Shown here piece by piece: positions 1 to 9,713 of a DNA stretch of 64,000 nt (position 1 is its first letter; every line of letters begins with the position of its first letter). The notes below the pieces were generated by a model. That model saw only the letters and a list, made by a program, of their open reading frames with translations. It was not told where the DNA came from and did not search any database. The position numbers were made by a program, and so were the translations under genes. Source of the stretch: Basidiobolus meristosporus CBS 931.73 (Eukaryota; Basidiobolomycota; Basidiobolomycetes; Basidiobolales; Basidiobolaceae); assembly GCA_002104905.1 (NCBI GenBank), contig MCFE01000200.1:1-64000 (forward strand), given 5' to 3'.

Positions 1-116
1 GAGCTCCGATGGTGCTGCATGCTGAAAGCATTAGCACCGTTAATGATCCCTTCCTTCGGCTTCCACAACGTGCCTCTCGGAATTATTGGCTGTCACTTTG
101 TATGTTTGGTATTCAT

Positions 117-215
117 GCGAGTCCACAGATTCTTACGAGTCAACAGATGTAGGCATCCATGCGAGTCGATAGATGTGCGGATTCATTCCTGGTATCATAG
201 TGAGTCGACGAATGT
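117..215 (+). repeat. degenerate CGAGTC-type short repeat
   Basis: Four imperfect copies of a 16-base unit close to RCGAGTCNAYAGATGT start near 117, 135, 161 and 200. Spacing is irregular (18, 26 and about 39 bases), so this is an old, decayed repeat rather than a simple microsatellite. A fifth, weaker copy may lie near 238. Confidence 0.5.
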
Positions 216-549
216 GTTCACTCATTCTTAGTATGAATGCAAATCAATAGGTAGGTTTGGGGTTTCACTCCTTATTTGCTGCACCAACGCTTTGCTCTCT
301 TGCAAGCCATTATCCTCAAATTTCACACAAATGCCCCTTGGCCAACCCTAACCCTGTGGCAAATATCCCTTAATAATATGACGTAGTGTTAATATGCCAA
401 CTCTATACCGAAGCTTTGGGTATAATTACGAATGTGAATGACGCTGGTAGGATATTCAAAAACAATCGACTCAGAAGCACGCTCTGGGAAGTTAGGGGAG
501 TGTAGAACTTGTGGGAGATTTGCTCGTTGGCAGAACCTCTTCATCCTGA

Positions 550-567
550 CCCTAACCCTAACCCTAA
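550..567 (+). repeat. interstitial telomere-type repeat (CCCTAA)3
   Basis: Three exact tandem CCCTAA units, preceded by a near-unit (CCTGA) and followed by a variant CCTGAT. A shorter CCCTAACCCT lies at 346-355. TTAGGG is the telomere repeat of most fungi, so this could be an interstitial relic or a sign of a subtelomeric position; three units can also arise by chance or serve as a binding site for telobox-type factors. Confidence 0.6.
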
Positions 568-993
568 TCCTGATGACCTCTAAATATACGATAATTCTCA
601 GCCAATAGTCGAGATATTTCCCGAACTTCCATATTTGGCCCAGCCTCCTATCATAATGTTGCCATACATTACAATCCTTAGGACATATAAGCATCCGTCA
701 GGCTGGTAGAACTATTCCAATAGCAGTAACATGATGTTAGGTCAGGCATATGCTGATTAGAGTTCAACCGTCTTGAAAGTCCCATTGTCCCCGTCGTGGT
801 TAAAGTGGGAAGAGCAGTGCCAAGTAACAAGGCAGAAGAACAAATCTGCTCCGCAAGGGCGAAACCCTCTTAGCAACGCTAATGTGCAGATCGTAAAACA
901 ACATGGTCGGTGTGTAACCGTCAATCAGAGTGTTTGACATGCAGAGATAATCCACTTCATTCAGGGCGATCAGTTACTCTAACCGTCAACAGT

Positions 994-1150
994 CTTATCT
1001 GTACGGAAAGGATGAAGAATCTCGCCACACTTCATTATCTGTGCGGAAAGGATGAGATATTACGGAAAGTGCACGGTCAACAGTCTTTGTTATCTGCGCG
1101 GAAAGGATAAGGAACCCCAGCGCTCTCTATTATCAGAGCGGAAAGAATGA
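994..1150 (+). repeat. four spaced copies of a 21-bp GCGGAAAGGATGA-type repeat
   Basis: Imperfect copies close to TTATCTGYGCGGAAAGGATGA start at 994, 1034, 1090 and 1130, so the spacing is 40, 56 and 40 bases. GTCAACAGTCT precedes copies 1 and 3, which suggests that a two-copy block was duplicated. No coding frame is shared by the copies. Confidence 0.65.
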
Positions 1151-2728
1151 AAGACATATAAGGAATCTTCTGAAAAGAACTAAATTGAGAAGATATGGAG
1201 GTTGTGATAAAATGATATCTAGCACCATCCAGATTACAATCCCACGAGATAACAATCCCAAATCTATGCATTGTTCCAGTTGGGTTGACGACACTATATC
1301 GGTTCAGCTGTGTCAAGTATCAGAATACTAAAATAATGTGCTACTATAATTGTACTAGCTAACCATTTTTTTCAAGCTGGTGGATATATTTGGCAACTGT
1401 ATCATTTTCTTCTATCCAGCCCTCCCCAGATTCTGCTCCATCGCCTCTTAGTACGCATGAATGGGGACGAAGGGGGGATAAAGCAGGGGAGACGCTAGCT
1501 CCCACGCTACCAACCCTTTTTGATGGGTGGGACAAGGCCGCGTTCATCCTAAAACCTTCTTTGCATTTACTAAAGAGGCCGTTCCTTGCTTTCACAGCTC
1601 TTCCTCGCACTAGCTTCAATGATTATCAACCCACTGCAGGCGGATTTGACATGAACTCAACGGTTACTCAGTCTGATCAATAGCTTGCTGCTGTCCTCAG
1701 CGTAACAAACCAAATATTCATGTATGATATAGAGATATAGATACCGATATATATATATATATGGCCTTTGGGTGGGAAAACTCGGGAGTTACCATATTTA
1801 GGAAGCCACACTTCCGTCACGAATGGGACTGTAGAATGTACAACTTGGAAGCAGTAATTGGCCGTAGAGATCCATACCATCATTGTAATGCATTGACGAT
1901 TGTTAGAGAGTGTGGGTGATGGCGATATCATGAAAATGTCTCCTACATGCAAGGCGCACCTACCAGAAGCCCAGCTTGTTTTCTTAGAGAGACCACCAAT
2001 GGGAGACCGCGAAGTCTGGCCTCTGAGGACCGTTACCCTCTGGCTGGTAGCTTGCTGCGACTCGTGCGCATTTCCTTAACGGGTGGATGGAATTTCCAGT
2101 AATTGGTAGTCAATCAAGAATGTGATCGGAAAATGATCGATTAATGAAGGGACGTCACATGGAGTAGCGTACATCCTTGAGACTGTCGCCTAATCGGAAG
2201 CAGTGTTATGTAACCGATTAACTTTTTCACCTCACATCATTGCATCATCGTATGAGAGTGACCCGAGCAAAGGACGAAAATAACACATAAACAAGTATTC
2301 CGATCAGGCCGATAAGGGGCCATCAGTGGGTATTTGGGGTAGCAATTGGGTAAGACTTCGAAAAAACTCCAACTACCAAATAGGACCACTTCCAACTATG
2401 GTATTGGTGATATGAATCAGCATGTATGTACGACATGTTGTATACAATGCCAATCATACTGATTGCATATGACCCAATGGTGAAGGGAGGAAGGGTTCTA
2501 CGATTCTAAAAGCACCGTGAATGAGGCGAATGAAGCGAATAAAATACGCTCCGCATAATTAGCGAATTGAAAGTCACAGGCGTGGACCGATTCATCTAAT
2601 CTCAACTGCAACATCTGGTGATAGTCACGGCATTCAGAATTAGGCGGAACGGTTACTCATGTTTCTTTTTTTCATTCAGTACCTGAGGTGCACCGCAAAT
2701 GATCGAAAAAATTTCACCCACCAAAACC

Positions 2729-2735
2729 TATAAAT
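2729..2735 (+). promoter_or_regulatory. TATA box of elongation factor 3 gene
   Basis: TATAAAT about 105 bases before the start codon, in CCTATAAATCCCCG. The position suits a TATA box followed by a short leader, and a strong TATA promoter is expected for a very highly expressed translation factor. The start codon context is ACTACCATG. Confidence 0.6.
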
Positions 2736-2833
2736 CCCCGAGGACTGCACCCTTGAGACTTATCTCTCTTTTCTCCTGAATTCGAGAGCAACGCTCCTAC
2801 TCCCTTGTCATCTTATTTCGAAATCACACTACC

Positions 2834-5800
2834 ATGCTCCATTTGAACCACGAGATTTCTGAAGTCCCTGCTGGTGCTCATTACAAGTGTGAGAAGCCAT
2901 GCGATGATGAGACTTGTTCGGCCAAGGTCAACTCTGCCGACAAGGAGAGAGCCGCCGCGCTGCTTAAGAAGTTAGCTGAATGCGAGACTTCCGAGAAGTT
3001 GAGCGAAGTTGCTGATGAGATTGCTTCCTTTGTGGAGCACGTTGGTGTTGCCCCCGCTGTCAACACCTTCGGAATGATCGAGATGTTGAAGACCGCAGCC
3101 CAAAACAAGAAATCCGCCACTGATCGTGAGGGATCCCTCTTGGTTTACGCTGCTTTGGCCAAGAAACTCGGTCACACCATCGAACCTTACCTCATTTCCG
3201 AATTGCCCATCATTTTGGGCGGGTACTCCGATGGCAAGTCTGCCGCTGTCCGTCAGGCTGCCAAGGTTGCCGGTTCTGCTTTAATGGCTCTTCCCTGTGA
3301 ACACGCCGTTCCTGCTTTGTTACCCGTTCTTTTCGATGCCCTCCAAAATGGTAAATGGCAAACCAAGTTAGGCAGTTTGTCTTTGATCAGCGACCTTGCT
3401 CGCAACTCTGCCCAACAAGTCCGCGCTTGCCTTCCTGACATCGTTCCTTGCGTTTCTGAAATCATGTGGGATACCAAGCCTGAAGTTCAGGCTGCCGCTA
3501 AGGTTACTATGCGCGATGCTTTCGGTGTCGTTGGCAACCCAGATATCGAACCTTCTTTGGATTCATTGATCGGTTGTATCGCTGCTCCCGAGAATGTTCC
3601 CGAGTGTGTTCACCAACTTGCTGCCACCACCTTCGTCACCCAAGTTGAGGCACCTGCCCTTGCCATCATGACCCCCCTCCTCACCCGTGGTTTGGCCGAG
3701 CGCTCCCCTGTCATTCAGCGTCAAACCGCTGTCATCATTGACAACATGTGCAAATTGGTCGAAAACCCCGCCGATGCTGCCCAATTCTTGCCCAAGCTCC
3801 TTCCCGGTCTTGACCGTATCATTGAGATTGGTGCCAACCCTGAGTTGCGTAGCGTCGCCGAGCGTGCCCGTGGCACTCTTGTTCGTGTCGGAGGTGCCAA
3901 CGCCGAGGCTGCCGCCCCAGTCTTCGAGACTGTGTCCACCGCTGAGGTTTTGGAGGTCTTGAAGGCCGAGATCACCAAGGTTTCCAATGTTGAGGTCCCT
4001 GCCGTCGCCCTCAACTACATTGCTACCATGTGCGCTGGTCTCGTCAACCGTCGTACCTTTGAATTGGTTGATTGGGACATGTGCGTCGTTCCCTACCTCG
4101 CTCCTTTCATCCTCCAAAAGAATGCCGACGCCGCTTGCGCCGGTATCTTGAAGTTCTACCAAGAATGGGATGAGAAGCGTGCCAAGGAAGCTGCTGCTGC
4201 TGCCGAAGACGAGGAGGGTGAAGAGCTCTGCGACTGCGAGTTCTCCCTCGCCTATGGTGGTATGATTTTGTTGAACAACACTAGACTTAAGTTGCGTCGT
4301 GGTCAACGTTACGGTCTCTGCGGTCCTAACGGTGTGGGTAAGTCCACCCTTATGAGAGCCATTGCCGAGGGCAAACTCAACGGTTTCCCCTCCCCTGATG
4401 AGCTCAAGACCGTTTTCGTTGAGCACAACCTTCAAGCTGAAGAGGCTGAACTTGGCGTTCGTGAATTCATCGCCAAGGACAAGAGCCTTTCCCATGTATC
4501 CGAGGAGGAAATCAGAACCATGCTCTTGAGCGTCGGTTTCACCGAGGATATGCAACTCCAAGCCGTCTCCTCCCTCTCCGGTGGTTGGAAGATGAAGTTG
4601 GAGTTGGCCCGTGCCATGTTGATGCAAGCTGATATTTTGCTTCTTGATGAACCTACCAATCACTTGGATGTTGCCAATGTTGCTTGGTTGGAGAACTACC
4701 TCAACAGCCTTTCCAACGTCACCAGTATCCTCGTTTCCCACGACTCTGGTTTCTTGGACAACGTCTGTACTGGTATCATCCACTACGAGAGCCGTAAGTT
4801 GAAGAACTACAAGGGTAACCTCTCCAAGTTTGTTGAGCAATACCCCGAGGCCAAGGCTTACTACGAACTTGCCAGTGCCACCCACAAGTTCACCCTTCCC
4901 ACTCCCGGTATCTTGGATGGTGTCAAGTCCAAGGGTAAGGCTATCTTGAAGATGACCAACATCGGATACACCTACCCCGGAGCCAGCAAGGTTGCTCTCC
5001 ACAATATCTCCGTCCAATGCTCCTTGAGCTCCCGTGTTGCCGTCCTCGGTCCCAACGGTGCTGGTAAGTCCACCATGATCAAGGTCCTTACTGGCGAGAT
5101 CGTTCCCGACTGCGGTGAAATCAAGAAGCATCCCAACCTTCGTGTCGCCTACGTTGCCCAGCACGCCTTCCACCACATTGAAAACCATCTCGACAAAACT
5201 CCCAACGAGTACATCCGCTGGCGTTACCAAAGCGGTGAGGATCGCGAGTCTCTTGCCAAGGCTAGCAACCAAATCACCGAAGAGGAGCAGAAGCAAATGG
5301 ACACCGTTGTCGTTTGGGATGGTGAGAAGTTGAAGGTTGAAGGATTGTACGGTCGTCGCAAGGCTGGCCGTTCTTCTGAATACGAAGTCCAATGGGTTGG
5401 CAAGCCCTATGAGAACAACGCCTGGGTCCCTCGCGAAGATTTGGAGAAGTGGGGCTTCAAGAAGATGTTGGATGCCTACGATGCCAAGGAAGCCGCCCTT
5501 GCCGGTGCCTGGACCAGACAATTGACCGCCAAGGAGGTTGAGAAGCACCTTGGTGATCTTGGTTTGGATGCCGAATTCGCCACTCATAACCGTATCCGCG
5601 GTTTGTCCGGTGGTCAGAAGGTCAAGGTCGTCATCGCCGCTGCTATGTGGCTCAACCCTCATTTGCTTGTTCTTGACGAACCTACCAATTACTTGGATCG
5701 TGACTCTCTTGGTGCCCTCGCTGAGGCCATTAAGGAGTACGAGGGTGGTGTTGTGATGATTTCCCATCACACCGAATTCACCTCCAGCCTCTGTACTGAG

Positions 5801-6037
5801 ACCTGGAAGGTAGATGCCGGTACTGTCACTCTTGAGGGTAACGACTACTCCACCAACGCTGGTGAGAAGATTGAAGCCCGCCAAGAGGCCGAGACCAAGG
5901 TCGACGCCTTCGGTAACGTCTCCAAGGTTGTCTCCAAGAAGAAGCTTAGCCGTAAGGAACTCAAGCAAAAGCAGAAGAGAAGAGCCCAAAGAATCGCTAA
6001 CGGCGAGGAGGTCTCCAGTGATGAAGACGAGATCTAA
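2834..6037 (+). CDS. TEF3: translation elongation factor 3 (eEF3), ABC-F ATPase
   Basis: Intronless 1,067-residue protein, close to the usual fungal eEF3 length (about 1,045). eEF3 binds the ribosome, hydrolyses ATP and helps release deacylated tRNA from the E site during elongation. Seen in order: HEAT-repeat N-terminus (to about 330), a helical linker, a first ABC domain (Walker A GPNGVGKST at 497, signature LSGGW at 581, Walker B ILLLDEPTNHLD at 601) and a second (Walker A GPNGAGKST at 739, signature LSGGQ at 924, Walker B LLVLDEPTNYLD at 944). The second is split by the eEF3-type chromodomain-like insertion (about 825-890, with YEVQWVGKPYENN). The tail is Lys/Arg-rich and ends SSDEDEI. 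All catalytic motifs are intact. Strong codon bias is visible and leaves a long antisense open frame (see rejected). Confidence 0.98.
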   Translation: MLHLNHEISEVPAGAHYKCEKPCDDETCSAKVNSADKERAAALLKKLAECETSEKLSEVADEIASFVEHVGVAPAVNTFGMIEMLKTAAQNKKSATDREGSLLVYAALAKKLGHTIEPYLISELPIILGGYSDGKSAAVRQAAKVAGSALMALPCEHAVPALLPVLFDALQNGKWQTKLGSLSLISDLARNSAQQVRACLPDIVPCVSEIMWDTKPEVQAAAKVTMRDAFGVVGNPDIEPSLDSLIGCIAAPENVPECVHQLAATTFVTQVEAPALAIMTPLLTRGLAERSPVIQRQTAVIIDNMCKLVENPADAAQFLPKLLPGLDRIIEIGANPELRSVAERARGTLVRVGGANAEAAAPVFETVSTAEVLEVLKAEITKVSNVEVPAVALNYIATMCAGLVNRRTFELVDWDMCVVPYLAPFILQKNADAACAGILKFYQEWDEKRAKEAAAAAEDEEGEELCDCEFSLAYGGMILLNNTRLKLRRGQRYGLCGPNGVGKSTLMRAIAEGKLNGFPSPDELKTVFVEHNLQAEEAELGVREFIAKDKSLSHVSEEEIRTMLLSVGFTEDMQLQAVSSLSGGWKMKLELARAMLMQADILLLDEPTNHLDVANVAWLENYLNSLSNVTSILVSHDSGFLDNVCTGIIHYESRKLKNYKGNLSKFVEQYPEAKAYYELASATHKFTLPTPGILDGVKSKGKAILKMTNIGYTYPGASKVALHNISVQCSLSSRVAVLGPNGAGKSTMIKVLTGEIVPDCGEIKKHPNLRVAYVAQHAFHHIENHLDKTPNEYIRWRYQSGEDRESLAKASNQITEEEQKQMDTVVVWDGEKLKVEGLYGRRKAGRSSEYEVQWVGKPYENNAWVPREDLEKWGFKKMLDAYDAKEAALAGAWTRQLTAKEVEKHLGDLGLDAEFATHNRIRGLSGGQKVKVVIAAAMWLNPHLLVLDEPTNYLDRDSLGALAEAIKEYEGGVVMISHHTEFTSSLCTETWKVDAGTVTLEGNDYSTNAGEKIEARQEAETKVDAFGNVSKVVSKKKLSRKELKQKQKRRAQRIANGEEVSSDEDEI

Positions 6038-6155
6038 TCGCGATACTTCACTGATAGCTTCCACTCTTAGACTCCCACCAATCTATCACTTGTTATATTA
6101 TCATACGCGCTGTCCATATCCATTAATTTCCTCGAATCTGCATGGAAAGCACTTG

Positions 6156-6161
6156 AATAAA
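6156..6161 (+). terminator. poly(A) signal of eEF3 gene
   Basis: AATAAA about 120 bases after the eEF3 stop codon, in a T-rich context. It is the only exact hexamer before the next gene. Confidence 0.5.
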
Positions 6162-6435
6162 TTGCTCTTTTCAGACTTGAAACTATTCCTATCAATCGAT
6201 TCCTCGGCAATGTCCACTTAAAAACGGGTATTCATGGGATTTTTTTCCCGTCAATCCTAGACCATCATTATACTGGATTTTACTAGCCGAGCCAAATTTA
6301 GGGTTACCATGAAGAAAAAGGTAAGGGTGATTCAGGGCACGGGTCAACCAACTTGGGGTCAATTTCTATGTGGATATGAGAGGGAAGGTGGGTTTCAAGG
6401 GTTAAGTGCAGTTACAGTTACGGTGCGGATCAATT

Positions 6436-7413
6436 ATGGGCTCAGACAAATCACGTTCCCCACCACGCAACCGGAGAGAGGGGAAATCCAGGGAAGAATA
6501 CCGCCGAAGATCTCCTTCTCCACGAGGTTCGCGTAGGGGAAGACGAGAACGCTCCTACTCTCCACGAAGATCTTCCCGGTCCCCACGACGTTCCTCTAGA
6601 TCCCCGAGAAGGGAGCCAAGACCGCCCCGCAGGGGTCAGCCGGCGGAGACGGTGAAGGAGAGTGAACTGCAGTGGGGCGGAAAAGCGCTGGCCGAGGAAG
6701 AAGCCGCGGCCGCCGCGCAGAAGAAGCTCGAGGAGGAGGCGGAGAAGGACAAGGAGAAGCCGAACTTCGGCCTATCCGGAAAACTGGCCGCCGAAACGAA
6801 CACCTACAACGGGGTGGTGGTGAAGTACAACGAACCCCCCGAGGCGAGGAACCCCACCAAGAAATGGAGACTCTACGTGTTCAAGGGGAAAGAGCAGATC
6901 GGTAAGCTTGACTGGCGGCGTTCGAAATCCCCTCCCCCTTGGAACTCACCAGGCCTATTTTCTTCTTAGACTTGTTGCATATCCACAGACAGAGCGCGTA
7001 CCTCGTAGGCCGGGACCGAAAGGTAAGCATCCTTCCCAAGCCCGTCTATTCACCCAACCCCACCAACCAACCACTCGCCTAACCCCTCAAGATCGCCGAT
7101 ATCCCGGTCGACCACCCCTCCTGCTCCAAACAGCACGCAGCCTTCCAATTCCGTCAGGTGGTGGAGAAGAACGAGGTGGGGGAGATCAAACGTACCGTCA
7201 AGTAAGTGAACTTTCGCTGGCTTCCGCCGCCGCTTTATTAACCGAGCCCCTTCCCTCCATAGGCCGTACATCATCGACCTCGAGGCCACCAACGGTACCT
7301 TCGTGAACGGAGAGAGAATCCCACCAACCAGGTACTACGAGTTGAAAGTATCCGACGTGATCAAATTCGGGTCCAGCACGCGGGAATACGTGCTGCTCCA
7401 CGAGAATCTTTAG
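6436..7413 (+). CDS. Pml1/SNIP1-like FHA-domain splicing protein
   Basis: Four exons (6436-6901, 6970-7022, 7092-7201, 7263-7413) join in frame to about 259 residues; all introns are GT...AG and 61-69 nt. The N-terminus is rich in Arg-Ser/Ser-Pro dipeptides, then comes an Ala/Glu/Lys-rich helix, then a C-terminal FHA domain with family landmarks IHRQSAYLVGRDR, SKQHAAFQFR and LEATNGTFVNGERI. This matches yeast Pml1, human SNIP1 and plant DAWDLE. The yeast protein belongs to the RES complex that retains and helps splice pre-mRNA; the FHA domain reads phosphothreonine. The start was chosen at MGSDKSRS because it is the first in-frame ATG. Convergent with the bHLH gene. Confidence 0.92.
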
Positions 7414-7635
7414 TGGAACGAAAAGCCCCCTGGGGAGAGGGGTGAATGCGAAAGTGGTGCCAGTACGAGCACAAGCACAAGCACGAGCACGAGCACCAGC
7501 GCAAAGTGGATGCAAACGAAATTTCATTCAAATTAAGTACAATTTATACAGCAAAATGGCCATCTCACATCGTCCCGTCGTAGGGAGGGGATTGAGCATT
7601 ACAAGATTATAGAGAAGTGAAGTGGGCCTAAAGGT

Positions 7636-8810
7636 TCAAAATAAATTCAGTGTTCCGCTATACTCGTTGAACATCATCCCCTTCCGGGATTGTTGCGTCG
7701 ATTGGTAAACTGGTGGCGGTGGTAGGGCGTGTGCTGGCTGTAGAGGGGCGGCGGTGGCCTGGTAGCCTGGCATGCTCAGCGGGTTTGCATACGAGTGGTG
7801 GCTCTGGTGATAAGGAGGTGGGTGTGGCTGGATAGAGGGTTGGCTGGTAGGTGGTGGGTGTGGTTGGTAGTTTCCTGTAGGTGTATGTGTAGAAATAGAC
7901 GTATTCGGCGGCTGAGAATGATGTTGGACCGGGTGTGATGTGGCCAATGAGTTTCGATGGGGGACAGAGCTAGCTGAATGCAAGTAATGGTCAGCCAGGT
8001 GAGGTGTGCTACTGCTTCGAGGGTATCCAGTGGCCAAGCGCTCAGCGGGCATGTAGTGAGGGTTTCCGTAGGTAGGCCTCATGTGAGGATGAGCGTAACT
8101 AGATTGATCGTGTAACAGCTGAGTGTAGGGTCTGACTGGATACCCGACCTGCTCCACGTTTGTCGGGGCTCCACCACCGGCTTTGTTGCGCTCCAAGTCG
8201 GCCATCAACCTTCTGTTCTCGGCCTGAATCTCCTACGGTCGGGGCGTACGGGGTTAATACACAATGAAACAAACAAACAAACAAACGAGCCTTCCTTCGC
8301 AACAACCTTTATGTAATCCGCGGCCAAGCGTAAGATGCTCCCCTTGTTGAGTTTGGCGCTGACGGCAGCCTCGTGAGGGATGAGCTGGGAGATTTCCAGA
8401 ATCGTATGGTTGATGTTGTCTCTACGCTTGCGCTCCACGTGGTTGTGGTTTTCTCTACGTCTCTTCAGACGCTCCATGACCGTCTTGCTATCTAGGCTCT
8501 TTCGGTTGAGGATGTTCACCCCGTTGACCTTGTATGTGGTGGCCTTCTTGGGCTTCGGCTTTTTGGTGGTGTTCTGAGGGTTCAGATCGGCGTTGAAGTT
8601 CAGGAACATGGGTCTCTCGGGGGTCTTCTCCTCGAGAGACTCCTCCTTCTCCTCCTTTATGTCTTCTTCCAAATCCCCATCTAAGAAATCCTCCTCTTCC
8701 TCCTCCTCCTCCTCCTCTTCCTCGTCGAAGAGCAAATTGTCGCGGGAGGCGGAGTTGGTAGGGGAGTAGTAGGGTTCCGCCTGTTCTTCACAGGCGTTGA
8801 GTGGTGGCAT
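7636..8810 (-). CDS. MITF/TFE-like bHLH transcription factor
   Basis: Two exons (8810-8307 and 8232-7636) with a 74-nt intron, about 366 residues. The N-terminus has an unbroken acidic run (about residues 30-41). The basic region and first helix (about 116-145) read NHNHVERKRRDNIN followed by ILEISQLIP; the H...ER.RR pattern predicts E-box (CACGTG) binding and resembles MITF/TFEB. The helix-loop-helix crosses the splice site (ILRLAADYIK joined to EIQAENRRL) and runs into a short possible zipper. The remaining 170 residues are low-complexity, rich in His, Pro, Ser and Gln. The 5' splice site is GTTGTT, weaker than its neighbours. The first in-frame ATG is used; GTG precedes it. Nuclear E-box regulator; targets unknown. 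Confidence 0.9.
7640..7645 (+). terminator. poly(A) signal of Pml1-like gene, inside opposing CDS end
   Basis: The only exact AATAAA downstream of the plus-strand stop (227 bases away). It lies inside the last codons of the convergent bHLH gene, one base from its stop codon. Transcripts ending past it would overlap the bHLH coding end. Confidence 0.4.
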
Positions 8811-9713
8811 CACAGACGATACGCGGGGTGGTTGGTTGTTAGGTTGGGAAAAGAGGAGGGAGGACGGTTCGGCTTGGCGAAAGCGGGAAAGTGCAGTGGG
8901 TCAGGAGAGCTACTGGAATAGAATCATCCATCACACCACCCGAACTAAACAAATTTAAACGACCCACCGTAGCTGATCAATCTGGGCCAATAATCACGAG
9001 CGATCCTCCAGGATCCAGATAGGACGATTCTTTTTTTCTATCGCGAGCCCAAGCGGTGCTCGTCAATTGGACGACCCATTGGTCGAGTGCGATTGGGCCC
9101 TACGATCAATTCAGTCTGCCATGTCCGGATTTGGCGAAATGAGCCGTGAAACTCAACCCGTGCCATGTATCCCACCAACTTTTCCCACAATCACATGGAT
9201 TCCTCACTAACTATACTTTCGTGCTGGTTGGCTTCGCGAGGTGGTGAGACAGCTTGCTAATCTGGTGGCAGGATCTCGTGAGAGGGATGGTTGAGGGGAT
9301 GGGGGCCGACCGCTTCCCTGGTAATACGGGACTTACGTCGTTCCAGTCGGAGTGGAACGGGAGTAGAGCGAGTTGGACGCCAGATTTTGGCAGTCACTCA
9401 GCGTCGAGGCGGATCATATTAGACACTGATTTATTTTTACGCACACTCGGTGGTGGGCTTGACTTCCAAAAGAAAACGCATCTACTCTTATGCCAGAGGC
9501 GAAGAAACATACCAAAAGAGACATCTTCCCAGGGAACAGCAAGGGAAAGCGAAGCAAAGAGCATCCGTGCGATGAGGATAAATAATCATTTCTGCCCCGT
9601 GAGCTGCCTATCTTCTCCCGCTACAAATGAATACGCGATGGTCCTTGAACAATAATTATTTGACATGGTGCTTTGGGGGATTGGCTGGAGGGGGCTGGGG
9701 GTTGTTGGCCGCT
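8811..9713. other. intergenic region upstream of bHLH gene
   Basis: No gene supported. This 0.9 kb holds the promoter side of the bHLH gene and the 3' end of Pds5. A 133-codon plus-strand frame at 9254-9655 has no recognisable motif and ordinary intergenic composition. A TCACATGG motif lies near 9190. Confidence 0.5.

Larger units (their letters stand above)
1..2728. other. gene-free left flank
   Basis: No open frame here is long enough or family-like enough to call a gene. It holds degenerate short repeats (listed separately), three tandem CCCTAA units, a short AT dinucleotide run near 1747-1762 and a GTCACATG motif at 2154-2161. The right end is the upstream region of elongation factor 3. 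CpG is normal here, unlike the block after 29.4 kb. Confidence 0.6.

Noticed and set aside
3563-6064. 833-codon open frame antisense to elongation factor 3
   Set aside because: It mirrors the highly biased codons of eEF3, has no family motifs and is Leu/Gly/Val-rich low-complexity text. Such antisense frames are common opposite strongly biased genes.
9254-9655. 133-codon plus-strand frame between the bHLH and Pds5 genes
   Set aside because: No domain, no splice or promoter support, ordinary intergenic composition.
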